DNA from: CADEEN01 sp031389585
GTDB lineage: Bacteria > Pseudomonadota > Gammaproteobacteria > Burkholderiales > Burkholderiaceae_C
Assembly: GCA_031389585.1 (NCBI GenBank)
Contig: JANMSS010000094.1
Span: forward strand, 1 to 25,839
DNA length: 25,839 nucleotides
Reading direction: 5' to 3'
Positions 8,719 through 15,752 of the stretch are shown piece after piece. The translations under genes were made by a program, and so were the position numbers. Every line of letters starts with the position of its first letter. Positions within the stretch are counted from its first letter, which is position 1. The notes under the pieces are model-generated. The model worked only from the letters and a program-made list of their open reading frames with translations, was not told where the DNA came from and made no database searches.

Positions 8719-10578
8719 ATGGCCCTGCTGCAAATTTCCGAACCCGGTCAATCGCCTGACCCGCACACGCGGCGCATCGCGGTGGGCATCGATCTGGGCA
8801 CCACCCATTCACTCGTCGCCGCAGTGCGCCACGGGGTGGCTGAGTGCCTGCCTGACGCCCAGGGCCGTGCCATCCTGCCCTCGGCAGTGCGTTACCTTGA
8901 AGGCGGACGGCGTGCGATCGGCGCCGATGCGCTTGCCGCGCAAGGTGACGATCCGCTCAATACCGTGGTCTCCGTGAAGCGCCTGATGGGGCGTGCGCTG
9001 GCCGACGTCGTGGGCCATGCGAAGCTGCCCTACCAATTTGTCGATCGCCCCGGCATGGTGGCCATCAACACCCGCGACGGCGTGAAGACGCCGGTCGAGG
9101 TCTCGGCGGAAATCCTGGCCTCGCTGCGTCAGCGCGCCGAGGACAGTTTTGACGCTGACGAACTGTTCGGCGCCGTGATCACGGTGCCGGCCTACTTCGA
9201 CGACGCACAGCGCCAAGCGACCAAGGACGCGGCGAAGCTGGCGGGCCTGAATGTCATGCGCCTGATCAACGAGCCGACCGCAGCTGCCCTGGCCTACGGC
9301 CTGGACAACCAGAGCGAGGGCTTGTACGCGGTCTACGACCTGGGCGGCGGAACCTTTGACATCTCGCTGTTGCGCCTGACCCAAGGCGTGTTCGAAGTCA
9401 TCGCCACCGGTGGCGACGCTGCGCTCGGCGGCGACGACTTCGATGCCGCGTTGGCTGAGTGGGCACTCACCGCCGCGGCGCGGGTGGCCGACTCCGTGCA
9501 CGACCGTCGTGCTGTGCTGGTGGCGGCACGCGCGACCAAGGAGGCACTCACCAGTGCTGCTGAAGCGACGCTGAGCTGCGGGCTCTCGGCAGGGGCACTG
9601 TCGGTGGTCGTGACCCGCGCCCAGTTCGAGGCCCTCGCCAAACCCCTGGTCGACAAGACGCTGGCTGCCGTCAAGCGCGTATTGCGCGACGCCAAACTGC
9701 CCCGCGACGAGGTGCAAGGCGTCGTGCTGGTGGGCGGCTCGACGCGCATGCCCGCAGTGCGCACGGCGGTCGGCGAGCTGTTTGGCCGCCCGCCGCTGGT
9801 CAACCTGAACCCCGACGAGGTGGTGGCGGTCGGCGCTGCGATCCAGGCCAACCAGTTGGCCGGCAATGCGGCCGATGGCGAGATCCTGCTCCTCGACGTG
9901 ATCCCGCTGTCGCTTGGCATCGAGACGATGGGCGGCCTGGTCGAGCGAATTGTCGAACGCAACAGCACCATTCCAACCGCCAAGGCGCAGGACTTCACGA
10001 CCTACCAGGACGGCCAGACCGCGATGGCGCTGCAGGTGGTGCAGGGAGAGCGCGAACTTGTGGCTGATTGCCGCTCGCTTGGGCGTTTCGAGTTGCGCGG
10101 CATTCCGCCGATGGTGGCCGGCGCCGCGCGCATCCGCGTCACTTTCGAGGTCGATGCGGACGGGCTGCTCAACGTGTCGGCACGCGAGTTGAACTCCGGT
10201 GTCCAGGCAGCGATCACGGTCAAGCCGAGCTATGGCCTGGCCGACGATGAGATTGCGCGCATGCTGCGCGAGGGCTTTGCCCGGGCCGATGACGACGCGG
10301 CCGCACGCTCACTGCGCGAGGCTCGCGTCGATGCCGATCGATTGGTGCTGGCCACACGCTCGGCCTTGGCCGCCGATGGCGACTTGCTCAGCGAAGACGA
10401 GCGCCGCGTCATTGACGCCTTGATGATCGAGACACAGCACATGGCGCAGGGTGACGACCACCATGCCATCGGCGCCGCGGTCGAGGCGCTGGCCAACAGC
10501 ACCGAAGCCTTTGCCGCCGCGCGCATGAACCGCGGCATCCGCCAGGCGCTGGCCGGTCGCAACGTCGAAGACCTCTAA
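8719..10578 (+). CDS. hscA: Fe-S assembly chaperone HscA (Hsp70 type)
   Basis: A 619-residue specialised Hsp70 that binds the LPPVK motif of IscU and drives cluster transfer with ATP. The nucleotide-binding domain starts with GIDLGTTHSLVAAV (23-36) and shows VPAYFDDAQRQATKDA, the INEPTAAALAYG loop, the phosphate-2 motif DLGGGTFDISLL and VLVGGSTRMP. The substrate-binding domain begins with DVIPLSLGIETMGG. There is no EEVD-type tail, as expected for this branch. The frame is open 15 codons upstream, but ATG 8719 gives MALLQISEPG, the family N-terminus (E. coli HscA begins the same way, 616 residues). It lies 11 bases before fdx. Confidence 0.97.
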   Translation: MALLQISEPGQSPDPHTRRIAVGIDLGTTHSLVAAVRHGVAECLPDAQGRAILPSAVRYLEGGRRAIGADALAAQGDDPLNTVVSVKRLMGRALADVVGHAKLPYQFVDRPGMVAINTRDGVKTPVEVSAEILASLRQRAEDSFDADELFGAVITVPAYFDDAQRQATKDAAKLAGLNVMRLINEPTAAALAYGLDNQSEGLYAVYDLGGGTFDISLLRLTQGVFEVIATGGDAALGGDDFDAALAEWALTAAARVADSVHDRRAVLVAARATKEALTSAAEATLSCGLSAGALSVVVTRAQFEALAKPLVDKTLAAVKRVLRDAKLPRDEVQGVVLVGGSTRMPAVRTAVGELFGRPPLVNLNPDEVVAVGAAIQANQLAGNAADGEILLLDVIPLSLGIETMGGLVERIVERNSTIPTAKAQDFTTYQDGQTAMALQVVQGERELVADCRSLGRFELRGIPPMVAGAARIRVTFEVDADGLLNVSARELNSGVQAAITVKPSYGLADDEIARMLREGFARADDDAAARSLREARVDADRLVLATRSALAADGDLLSEDERRVIDALMIETQHMAQGDDHHAIGAAVEALANSTEAFAAARMNRGIRQALAGRNVEDL

Positions 10579-10589
10579 CCGGCCGTCGC

Positions 10590-10928
10590 ATGCCTGTCAT
10601 CAAGATCCTGCCCCACGCCGAGTACTGCCCGCAGGGCGACCAGATTGACGCACCCTCCGGCACGTCAATCTGCGAGGCGCTGCTGGAGAACGGCATCGCC
10701 ATCGAGCACGCATGCGAAATGAGCTGTGCCTGCACCACCTGCCATGTGATCGTGCGCGAGGGTCTGGAGTCGCTTGGCGAGATGGACGAAAGCGAAGAAG
10801 ACCTGCTCGACCGCGCCTGGGGCCTGGAGCCGAGCTCACGGCTGTCGTGCCAGGCCATCGTTTCCAATCGCGACGTGACCATCGAGATTCCAAAGTACTC
10901 GATCAACCACGCCAAGGAAAACCACTGA
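10590..10928 (+). CDS. fdx: ISC-type [2Fe-2S] ferredoxin
   Basis: A 112-residue adrenodoxin-type ferredoxin that supplies electrons for cluster assembly. Ligand cysteines are Cys42, Cys48, Cys51 (HACEMSCACTTCH) and Cys87 (RLSCQAI). An extra Cys46 sits in the loop, as in E. coli Fdx. The acidic stretch EMDESEEDLLD (64-74) is the usual IscS/redox-partner face. Last gene of the operon: a hairpin terminator begins ten bases after its stop. I see no iscX after it. Confidence 0.97.
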   Translation: MPVIKILPHAEYCPQGDQIDAPSGTSICEALLENGIAIEHACEMSCACTTCHVIVREGLESLGEMDESEEDLLDRAWGLEPSSRLSCQAIVSNRDVTIEIPKYSINHAKENH

Positions 10929-10938
10929 GTGCATGAAA

Positions 10939-10958
10939 AAACCCGCCGAGGCGGGTTT
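10939..10958. terminator. Bidirectional intrinsic terminator between fdx and the convergent small gene
   Basis: AAACCCGC (10939-10946), loop CGAG, GCGGGTTT (10951-10958): a perfect eight-pair stem with a four-base loop. On the minus strand it is followed by six or more Ts (complement of the A-run at 10936-10941), an excellent terminator for the gene at 10980-11267. On the plus strand the tail is TTTGCTC, weaker but placed right after fdx to end the isc operon. Confidence 0.85.
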
Positions 10959-10979
10959 GCTCAAGGGCGCAACTTGTGC

Positions 10980-11267
10980 TCAGTTCTTGGGCACCTCAGA
11001 GCCCGTGATCGTGCGTCTGAACCACTCTCCGAACGGTCGCAGCGAGTCGAATATCGAGTCCGGTTCGCCCTCCTGCTGGCGCAGCAGACCGCGCTCGTCG
11101 AGCATCTGGATGAAGGTGCGCACTTCCAATTTGGTTGCGCCGCTGGACAGTCCCAGGTGTTGCACCGACATGTAGCGGTGCGACATGTCGCTGAGCATGC
11201 GCCGATATACCGTGCGGTGGTAGGGCGCCGGCAGATCCGGCCAAGCTGCGAGTTTGTATTCCTTCAT
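10980..11267 (-). CDS. Conserved-looking small protein, possible winged-helix DNA-binding protein
   Basis: A 95-residue protein starting MKEYKLAAWPDLPAPYHRTV, convergent with the isc operon and sharing its terminator. I do not recognise a named family. Residues 30-62 read like a small winged helix: the MSVQHLG helix, a turn at SSGAT, a recognition-like helix LEVRTFIQML, then DERGLL, the stretch that precedes the wing in MarR/ArsR/Rrf2-type folds. The rest is basic with conserved-looking tryptophans and prolines. I have a memory of similar hypothetical proteins in other Burkholderiales but cannot confirm it. Codon use resembles the neighbours and the terminator fits its orientation, so it is likely real. 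Start by family-like N-terminus; the Shine-Dalgarno is weak. Confidence 0.8.
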   Translation of the reverse strand: MKEYKLAAWPDLPAPYHRTVYRRMLSDMSHRYMSVQHLGLSSGATKLEVRTFIQMLDERGLLRQQEGEPDSIFDSLRPFGEWFRRTITGSEVPKN

Positions 11268-11395
11268 GCTGGTTAGGGGCGGGCCGCGTCGGCAATCGGT
11301 CCCTGACTGGTTCAGTGGCCCCGAGAGTAGCCCTGGAGATCACGTCAAGCCAAGCAAATAGGGGGTGATCGACGCCTTTTTCGCGACTTCATTTG

Positions 11396-11401
11396 TATAG
11401 T
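11396..11401 (+). promoter_or_regulatory. Candidate -10 box upstream of tsaD
   Basis: TATAGT (11396-11401) lies in a short AT-rich patch 67 bases before the tsaD start. No convincing -35 is found at 16-18 bases spacing, so this is only a candidate. It is the most promoter-like sequence in the 201-base gap 11268-11468, which otherwise shows nothing recognisable. Confidence 0.25.
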
Positions 11402-11468
11402 TTTGCAATCCCCGTGCCGCATGTCACGGTCGGGCGGTACCGAGCAGGGCGCTGGATACACTGCCTCG

Positions 11469-12512
11469 ATGCAGGTCCTGGGCATCGAATCTTCTTGCGA
11501 CGAGAGCGGCGTGGCGCTGGTGCAGTGGCAAGGCGACGAGGCCCCGCGCTTGCTGGCGCATGCCCTGTACAGCCAGATCGACATGCACCAGGCCTACGGC
11601 GGCGTGGTACCCGAACTGGCTTCTCGCGACCACATCCGGCGTGTCCTGCCGCTAACGCGGCAGGTGCTGGCCGAGGCTGGCAGCCGGCTCGGCGATGTCG
11701 ACCTGGTGGCCTACACGCGCGGCCCCGGCCTGGCTGGCGCGCTGCTGATCGGCGCGGGCATCGGCTGTGCATTGGCCGCCGCGTTGGGCAAGCCGGTGCT
11801 TGGTGTGCACCACCTCGAAGGGCACTTGCTGTCGCCGTTCCTGTCGGCCGACCCGCCGCAGTTTCCCTTCATCGCCTTGTTGGTATCAGGTGGCCACACG
11901 CAGCTGATGCAGGTACAGGGCGTTGGCGACTATGTGCTGCTCGGCGAGACCATCGACGATGCCGCCGGCGAGGCCTTTGACAAGAGTGCCAAGCTGCTCG
12001 GGCTGGGTTATCCGGGCGGGCCCGCACTGGCGCGGCTGGCCGACCAAGGCGATGCCACGGCGTTTGCGCTGCCCAGGCCGCTGCTGCACAGCGGCGATCT
12101 GGATTTCTCCTTTGCCGGCTTGAAGACCGCCGTCCTCACGCAAGTGCGCAAGCTTGGCACGGTGCCGAGCACGCAGCAGCTTGCCGACCTTGCGGCGTCG
12201 ACTCAGGCCGCCATCGTCGAGGTGCTGGTGAGGAAGTCGATGCGCGCGCTGCGCGATACCGGCCTGACGCGGTTGGTCGTGGCCGGTGGCGTCGGGGCCA
12301 ACGCCGAACTCCGCCGCCAGTTGAACGCCGCCTGTGCCAAAGCGCAGGTGCGTGTGCATTACCCCGAGCTGCACCTGTGCAGTGACAACGGCGCCATGAT
12401 CGCGCTGGCTGCGGCCATGCGCGTGCAATCGGGGCGTACGACACCCACGGGCGACCTCAGCTTCAATGTGCGGCCGCGATGGCCGCTCGACGCCATCGAC
12501 ATGCCCGATTGA
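11469..12512 (+). CDS. tsaD: tRNA N6-threonylcarbamoyladenosine transferase TsaD
   Basis: A 347-residue ASKHA-fold enzyme that, with TsaB and TsaE, transfers the threonylcarbamoyl group to A37 of ANN-decoding tRNAs. Visible: GIESSCDESGVAL at 5-17, the metal-binding VHHLEGH with His115 and His119, the VSGGHTQL loop (139-146), GEAFDKSAKLLGLGYPGGP (167-185), and a C-terminal SDNGAMIA holding the conserved metal-ligand aspartate. The frame is open 22 codons upstream, but the ATG at 11469 gives the normal N-terminus MQVLGIESSCDE and a normal length. It stands alone here, with no tsaB or rpsU beside it. Confidence 0.96.
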   Translation: MQVLGIESSCDESGVALVQWQGDEAPRLLAHALYSQIDMHQAYGGVVPELASRDHIRRVLPLTRQVLAEAGSRLGDVDLVAYTRGPGLAGALLIGAGIGCALAAALGKPVLGVHHLEGHLLSPFLSADPPQFPFIALLVSGGHTQLMQVQGVGDYVLLGETIDDAAGEAFDKSAKLLGLGYPGGPALARLADQGDATAFALPRPLLHSGDLDFSFAGLKTAVLTQVRKLGTVPSTQQLADLAASTQAAIVEVLVRKSMRALRDTGLTRLVVAGGVGANAELRRQLNAACAKAQVRVHYPELHLCSDNGAMIALAAAMRVQSGRTTPTGDLSFNVRPRWPLDAIDMPD

Positions 12513-12555
12513 GTCAGCTCAGGTGTTCGAAGCTGCGCTTGCGAACTGCCGCACA

Positions 12556-12583
12556 TGGTTCGGTCGGGTCGTACTCCTACAAT
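12556..12583 (+). promoter_or_regulatory. Candidate promoter for the binding-protein gene
   Basis: TGGTTC (12556-12561, weak -35), a 16-base spacer, and TACAAT (12578-12583, 5 of 6 matches to the -10 consensus), inside the 161-base gap after tsaD. The good -10 suggests the binding-protein and aminotransferase genes have their own start. By eye only. Confidence 0.35.
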
Positions 12584-12673
12584 GAACACAACGGTCCGGT
12601 GCTGCGCACCGCGCCAATCCTGATGCCGCGCAATTTGGCAGCGGCATCGTCATTTATGGATCCCTTGTTTTCG

Positions 12674-13960
12674 ATGACCCAATCTCCAATGACGCGCCGC
12701 GGCGCCTTGCTCCTGGCCTTGGCGGCAAGCTGCGGCCGCGCAAGCGCTCAAGCCAACCCGGCGCCGTTGCGGCTGGCACTGATTGAAGGCCTGTCAGGCG
12801 CCTTTGCCAACGCCGGCGAGGCGGTCTGGCGCAACCTGGTGTGGGCGGTCGAACGCGTCAACCGCCGCGGTGGCGTTGCGTTGCCTGGCGGCATGCGCCG
12901 CCTCGAGTTGCTGCGTCTTGACAGCAAGGGCAGCAGCGAAGAGGCGCTGTCGATGCTTCGCTCGGCGATTGATCAGGGTGTCGGCGTCGTCTTGCAGGGC
13001 AACAGCTCGGCGACGGCGGCGGCATTGATCGACGCGATCGACAAGCACAACGAGCGCGCGCCTGATCGGCGTGTGCTGTTCCTCAACTACTCGGCGGTCG
13101 ATCCGGCGCTGACCAATGAGCGCTGCAGCCCTTGGCACTTTCGCTTCGACGCGCATGCCGATATGCGCCTGGCCGCACTGACCGAAGTCCTGCGTGGCGA
13201 CCCGACGGTGAAGAAGCTGTACCTGATCGGCCAGGACTACAGCTTTGGCCAGCATGTGAACCGGCAGGCGCGTGCCATGCTGGCCGCCAAGCGTCCGGAC
13301 ATCGAGATCGTCGGTGACGAACTGCACCCCCTCGGCCGCGTCAAGGACTTCCTGCCTTACGCCGCCAAGATCCAGGCCAGCGGCGCGCAGGCCGTGCTCA
13401 CCGGCAACTGGGGCAACGATCTCACGTTGCTGGTCAAGGCCACGCGCGAAGTCGGCGCCGCATTGAAGTTCTATACCTTCTACGGCAATGCACTGGGCGC
13501 GCCGGCGGCGATCGGCGAGGCCGGAGTCGGTGCGGTTCATGCGGTGGCCGAGTGGCATCCGAATGTGGGCGGCGCGGCGTCGGACAACTTCTACGCGGCG
13601 TTTCGTCAGCGATTCCCAGAGCCGCGCGATGACTATGTACATGCCCGCCTGCACGTGATGGTCGAGATGCTGGTGGGCGCCATCGAACGCGCCGGCAGCG
13701 CCGATGCAGGCGCCATCGTACGCGCCTTGTCCGGCTTGAGCCTGGATCCGCGCGCGCTCGGTGGCCTGCACACCGGTGCGATGCGCGCGGGCGACCACCA
13801 GTTCCAGCAGCCAGTGGTGGTCAGCGTGATGGATCGCGTCGGGGCACCCGGCGTGCGTCACGACGTCGAAGGTTCGGGCTTCGGTTTTCGTACCGTGCGC
13901 CGTTTCGAGGCACGCGAGGTCGAGATGCCGCACAGCTGCAAGATGCCGCGCGTCAGCTGA
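12674..13960 (+). CDS. ABC-transporter periplasmic substrate-binding protein, branched-chain amino acid (LivJ-like) family
   Basis: About 428 residues from the start chosen here. After a signal peptide (MTRRGALLLALAASC..., likely cut at RASA|QA; the RR pair makes a Tat route possible) comes a type I periplasmic-binding fold. It shows LALIEGLSGAFANAGEAVWRN (34-54 region), GGVALPGGMRRLELL, VVLQGNSSATAAALIDA, and YLIGQDYSFG, the typical Peripla_BP_6/LivJ order. The ligand is unknown; family members bind leucine-type amino acids, amides, urea or aromatic acids. No permease or ATPase genes are next to it, so it is an orphan. Alternative starts are ATG 12656 and ATG 12689; none has a clear Shine-Dalgarno. 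It is followed 16 bases later by an aminotransferase gene. Confidence 0.85.
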   Translation: MTQSPMTRRGALLLALAASCGRASAQANPAPLRLALIEGLSGAFANAGEAVWRNLVWAVERVNRRGGVALPGGMRRLELLRLDSKGSSEEALSMLRSAIDQGVGVVLQGNSSATAAALIDAIDKHNERAPDRRVLFLNYSAVDPALTNERCSPWHFRFDAHADMRLAALTEVLRGDPTVKKLYLIGQDYSFGQHVNRQARAMLAAKRPDIEIVGDELHPLGRVKDFLPYAAKIQASGAQAVLTGNWGNDLTLLVKATREVGAALKFYTFYGNALGAPAAIGEAGVGAVHAVAEWHPNVGGAASDNFYAAFRQRFPEPRDDYVHARLHVMVEMLVGAIERAGSADAGAIVRALSGLSLDPRALGGLHTGAMRAGDHQFQQPVVVSVMDRVGAPGVRHDVEGSGFGFRTVRRFEAREVEMPHSCKMPRVS

Positions 13961-13976
13961 CCTATCTGGCCCTTCC

Positions 13977-15128
13977 ATGCGCCTTGCGATTGAACAACTG
14001 CCCGCCTCGCGCATCCGCGAGGTCGCCAACGCCGGCCTGGGCCGCAGCGACGTGCTGGCGTTCTGGTTTGGCGAAAGCGACGAGGTCACGCCGGCGGCGG
14101 TGCGGGAGGCTGCGGCCGCCTCGCTGATGCGCGGCGAGACCTTCTATGCGCACAACCTCGGTCTGAGCGAGTTGCGCGAGGGGTTGGCCGCATACGCCAG
14201 CGCGTTGCACGGTCCCGTCAGCGTCGATCGCATCGCGGTCACGTCGGCCGGCGTGACTGCGCTTATGCTGGCCATGCAGATGCTGGCCGGCGCCGGCAAT
14301 GAAGTCGTCGTCGTGGTGCCAGTCTGGCCCAACCTCACCGCGCAGCCCGCCATCCTCGGCGCCAATGTCAAGCGCGTGCCGCTGGCACCGGGCGCCGACG
14401 GGGCCTGGGGGCTGGACCTGCAGCGCTTGTTTGACGCTGTGACGCCGGCGACAAAGGTGTTGCTGGTCAATGCACCGAACAACCCTACGGGTTGGACGCT
14501 GTCGCGCGCGGAACAGCAGGCGATCCTCGAGCATTGCCGCAAGACAGGCACCTGGGTGGTCGCCGACGAAGTCTACGAGCGGGTCTGGTTCGGCGCGGGA
14601 AAGGCGGCGCCGAGCTTTCTCGACATCGCCGAGCCCGAGGACCGACTGATCATCGCGCAGAGCTTTTCCAAGACCTTCCTGATGACCGGCTGGCGCCTGG
14701 GCTGGCTGGTGCTGCCTCCGGGCCACCTTGACGCGATCGGCAAGCTGATCGAGTTCAACAGTTCCTGCGCACCGGTCTTCGTGCAACGGGGTGCATTGGC
14801 GGCGCTGTCGATCGAGGCCGATTTCGTGCCCGGCCTGGTCGAGCGACTGCGCGCCGGCCGCGACCTGCTGGTCGACGGCCTGAAGACGTTGCCGGGCATC
14901 CGCGTTGCGCAGCCGCAAGGCGGCATGTACGCCTTCTTCCGGGTCGAGGGCCAAGCCGACTCGCTTACCTTCGCCAAGCACCTCGTCACTGCCCATGGCC
15001 TGGGCCTGGCGCCGGGCGTGGCCTTCGGCGACGAGGCCGAAGGATGGTTGCGTTGGTGCTTCGCTGCCAAGGATCCGGCGCGGCTGCGCGAGGGGTTGAC
15101 CCGCCTGGCTGGGGCGCTTGGCCTATAA
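13977..15128 (+). CDS. Class I/II PLP-dependent aminotransferase, specificity unknown
   Basis: A 383-residue fold-type I aminotransferase. Visible: FYAHNLGLSELREGLAAY (56-73), NAPNNPTGW (165-173), DEVYERVWF (197-205, PLP Asp197 and Tyr200), the Schiff-base lysine 232 in SFSKTFLMTGWRLGW, with Arg240, and a C-terminal WLRWCFA carrying the carboxylate arginine. It resembles aspartate- or aromatic-type subfamily I-gamma enzymes, but substrate cannot be set by eye. It begins 16 bases after the binding-protein gene and probably shares its transcript; a joint role in amino acid use is a guess. Its stop codon lies inside the TATAAT box of the rpsO promoter. Confidence 0.9.
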   Translation: MRLAIEQLPASRIREVANAGLGRSDVLAFWFGESDEVTPAAVREAAAASLMRGETFYAHNLGLSELREGLAAYASALHGPVSVDRIAVTSAGVTALMLAMQMLAGAGNEVVVVVPVWPNLTAQPAILGANVKRVPLAPGADGAWGLDLQRLFDAVTPATKVLLVNAPNNPTGWTLSRAEQQAILEHCRKTGTWVVADEVYERVWFGAGKAAPSFLDIAEPEDRLIIAQSFSKTFLMTGWRLGWLVLPPGHLDAIGKLIEFNSSCAPVFVQRGALAALSIEADFVPGLVERLRAGRDLLVDGLKTLPGIRVAQPQGGMYAFFRVEGQADSLTFAKHLVTAHGLGLAPGVAFGDEAEGWLRWCFAAKDPARLREGLTRLAGALGL

Positions 15129-15129
15129 T
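15124..15129 (+). promoter_or_regulatory. -10 box of the rpsO promoter, overlapping the upstream stop codon
   Basis: A perfect TATAAT, with the TAA stop of the aminotransferase gene inside it. The nearest TTGAC-type -35 (15096-15101) is 22 bases away, too far for a normal spacer, so the -35 is weak or absent. Transcription from about 15136 would give a leader of roughly 150 bases before rpsO. Confidence 0.55.
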
Positions 15130-15179
15130 CCAAGGCTTCGCGGTGGGCATCCGCCTGCGAAAACCAGCACGGCAAGGGT

Positions 15180-15263
15180 CGGTTTCACCCGTGACCGCAA
15201 GTAGAACCGGAAACCGCGAGGGTCAGCGCCGCTCAATGCCGACGCGCCCTGCCGGCGGTTTCC
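15180..15263 (+). promoter_or_regulatory. Structured rpsO leader with two mutually exclusive hairpins
   Basis: GAAACCG (15210-15216) can pair with an upstream CGGTTTC (15180-15186, seven pairs). As the longer GGAAACCGC (15209-15217) it can pair instead with a downstream GCGGTTTCC (15255-15263, nine pairs). The second hairpin ends eight bases before the AGGAA Shine-Dalgarno of rpsO. Ribosomal protein S15 represses its own mRNA through leader structures that differ between bacterial groups (established for several phyla), so this may be the local version. The pairing is seen; the regulation is inferred. Confidence 0.45.
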
Positions 15264-15284
15264 ATGAACTAGGAAATCGCCACC

Positions 15285-15554
15285 ATGGCCATGGGTACCC
15301 AACAAACCGCCGAGGTCGTCAAGGCCAACGCACGCGCAGCCAACGACACTGGCAGCCCCGAGGTGCAGGTCGCTCTGCTGACCGCCCGCATCAACGAACT
15401 CACGCCGCACTTCAAGCTGCACGCCAAAGACCACCACGGTCGCCGCGGGCTGTTGAAGATGGTCAACCAGCGCAAGCGCCTGCTGTCCTACCTGAAGGAC
15501 AAGGACGCTGAGCGCTACGCCGCGCTGATCCAGAAACTGGGTCTGCGCAAGTAA
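15285..15554 (+). CDS. rpsO: 30S ribosomal protein S15 (bS15/uS15)
   Basis: An 89-residue protein of the small subunit platform that binds 16S rRNA helices 20-22 and helps assemble the platform. Typical blocks: ANDTGSPEVQVALLTARI (19-36), KDHHGRRGLLKMVNQRKRLL (48-67) and the C-terminal LGLRK. Same length as E. coli S15. AGGAA at 15271-15275 is the ribosome binding site, nine bases from the ATG. It is followed by a terminator-like hairpin and then pnp, the standard rpsO-pnp pairing. Confidence 0.98.
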   Translation: MAMGTQQTAEVVKANARAANDTGSPEVQVALLTARINELTPHFKLHAKDHHGRRGLLKMVNQRKRLLSYLKDKDAERYAALIQKLGLRK

Positions 15555-15571
15555 GAGCCGACGACAACGAG

Positions 15572-15606
15572 AAGCCTGCGCTGGCCCAACCAGACTGCAG
15601 GCTTTT
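15572..15606 (+). terminator. rpsO terminator or attenuator before pnp
   Basis: AAGCCTGC (15572-15579) pairs with GCAGGCTT (15597-15604), with an inner CTGG/CCAG stem (15581-15584 with 15590-15593), followed by TTTTC. The stem is strong but the T-run is short, so partial read-through into pnp is likely, as for the intercistronic terminator of the same gene pair in E. coli. Confidence 0.7.
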
Positions 15607-15641
15607 CGCATCTGGAGGACGGATCCCGACGCGCCGCTGTG

Positions 15642-15732
15642 TCATTCCAACGCCATTGCAAACTGCGCAATCGCTCTGGAATGGCATCCCGCCGAAGGTT
15701 CTGACCTCCGCACCCGGGCGCACCGTGCGCCC
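15642..15732 (+). promoter_or_regulatory. pnp leader with a long stem-loop and a second tight hairpin
   Basis: The first stem pairs CATTCCA (15643-15649) with TGGAATG (15677-15683). It continues through two GC pairs after a small internal loop and then ATTGC (15655-15659) with GCAAT (15667-15671), in all about 14 pairs around a seven-base loop. The second is GGGCGCA (15716-15722), loop CCG, TGCGCCC (15726-15732), ten bases before the pnp Shine-Dalgarno. In E. coli, RNase III cuts a pnp leader hairpin and PNPase then represses its own mRNA. The same layout here suggests the same control, which is an inference. Confidence 0.55.
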
Positions 15733-15752
15733 CTAATGAAGCAGGAGCCGCT

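Noticed and set aside
12794..14089. 431-codon minus-strand open frame opposite the binding-protein gene
   Set aside because: Composition typical of antisense shadow frames in GC-rich DNA, and it runs across two real genes.
15096..15101. TTGACC as the -35 of the rpsO promoter
   Set aside because: The 22-base spacer to TATAAT is outside the normal 15-19 range.
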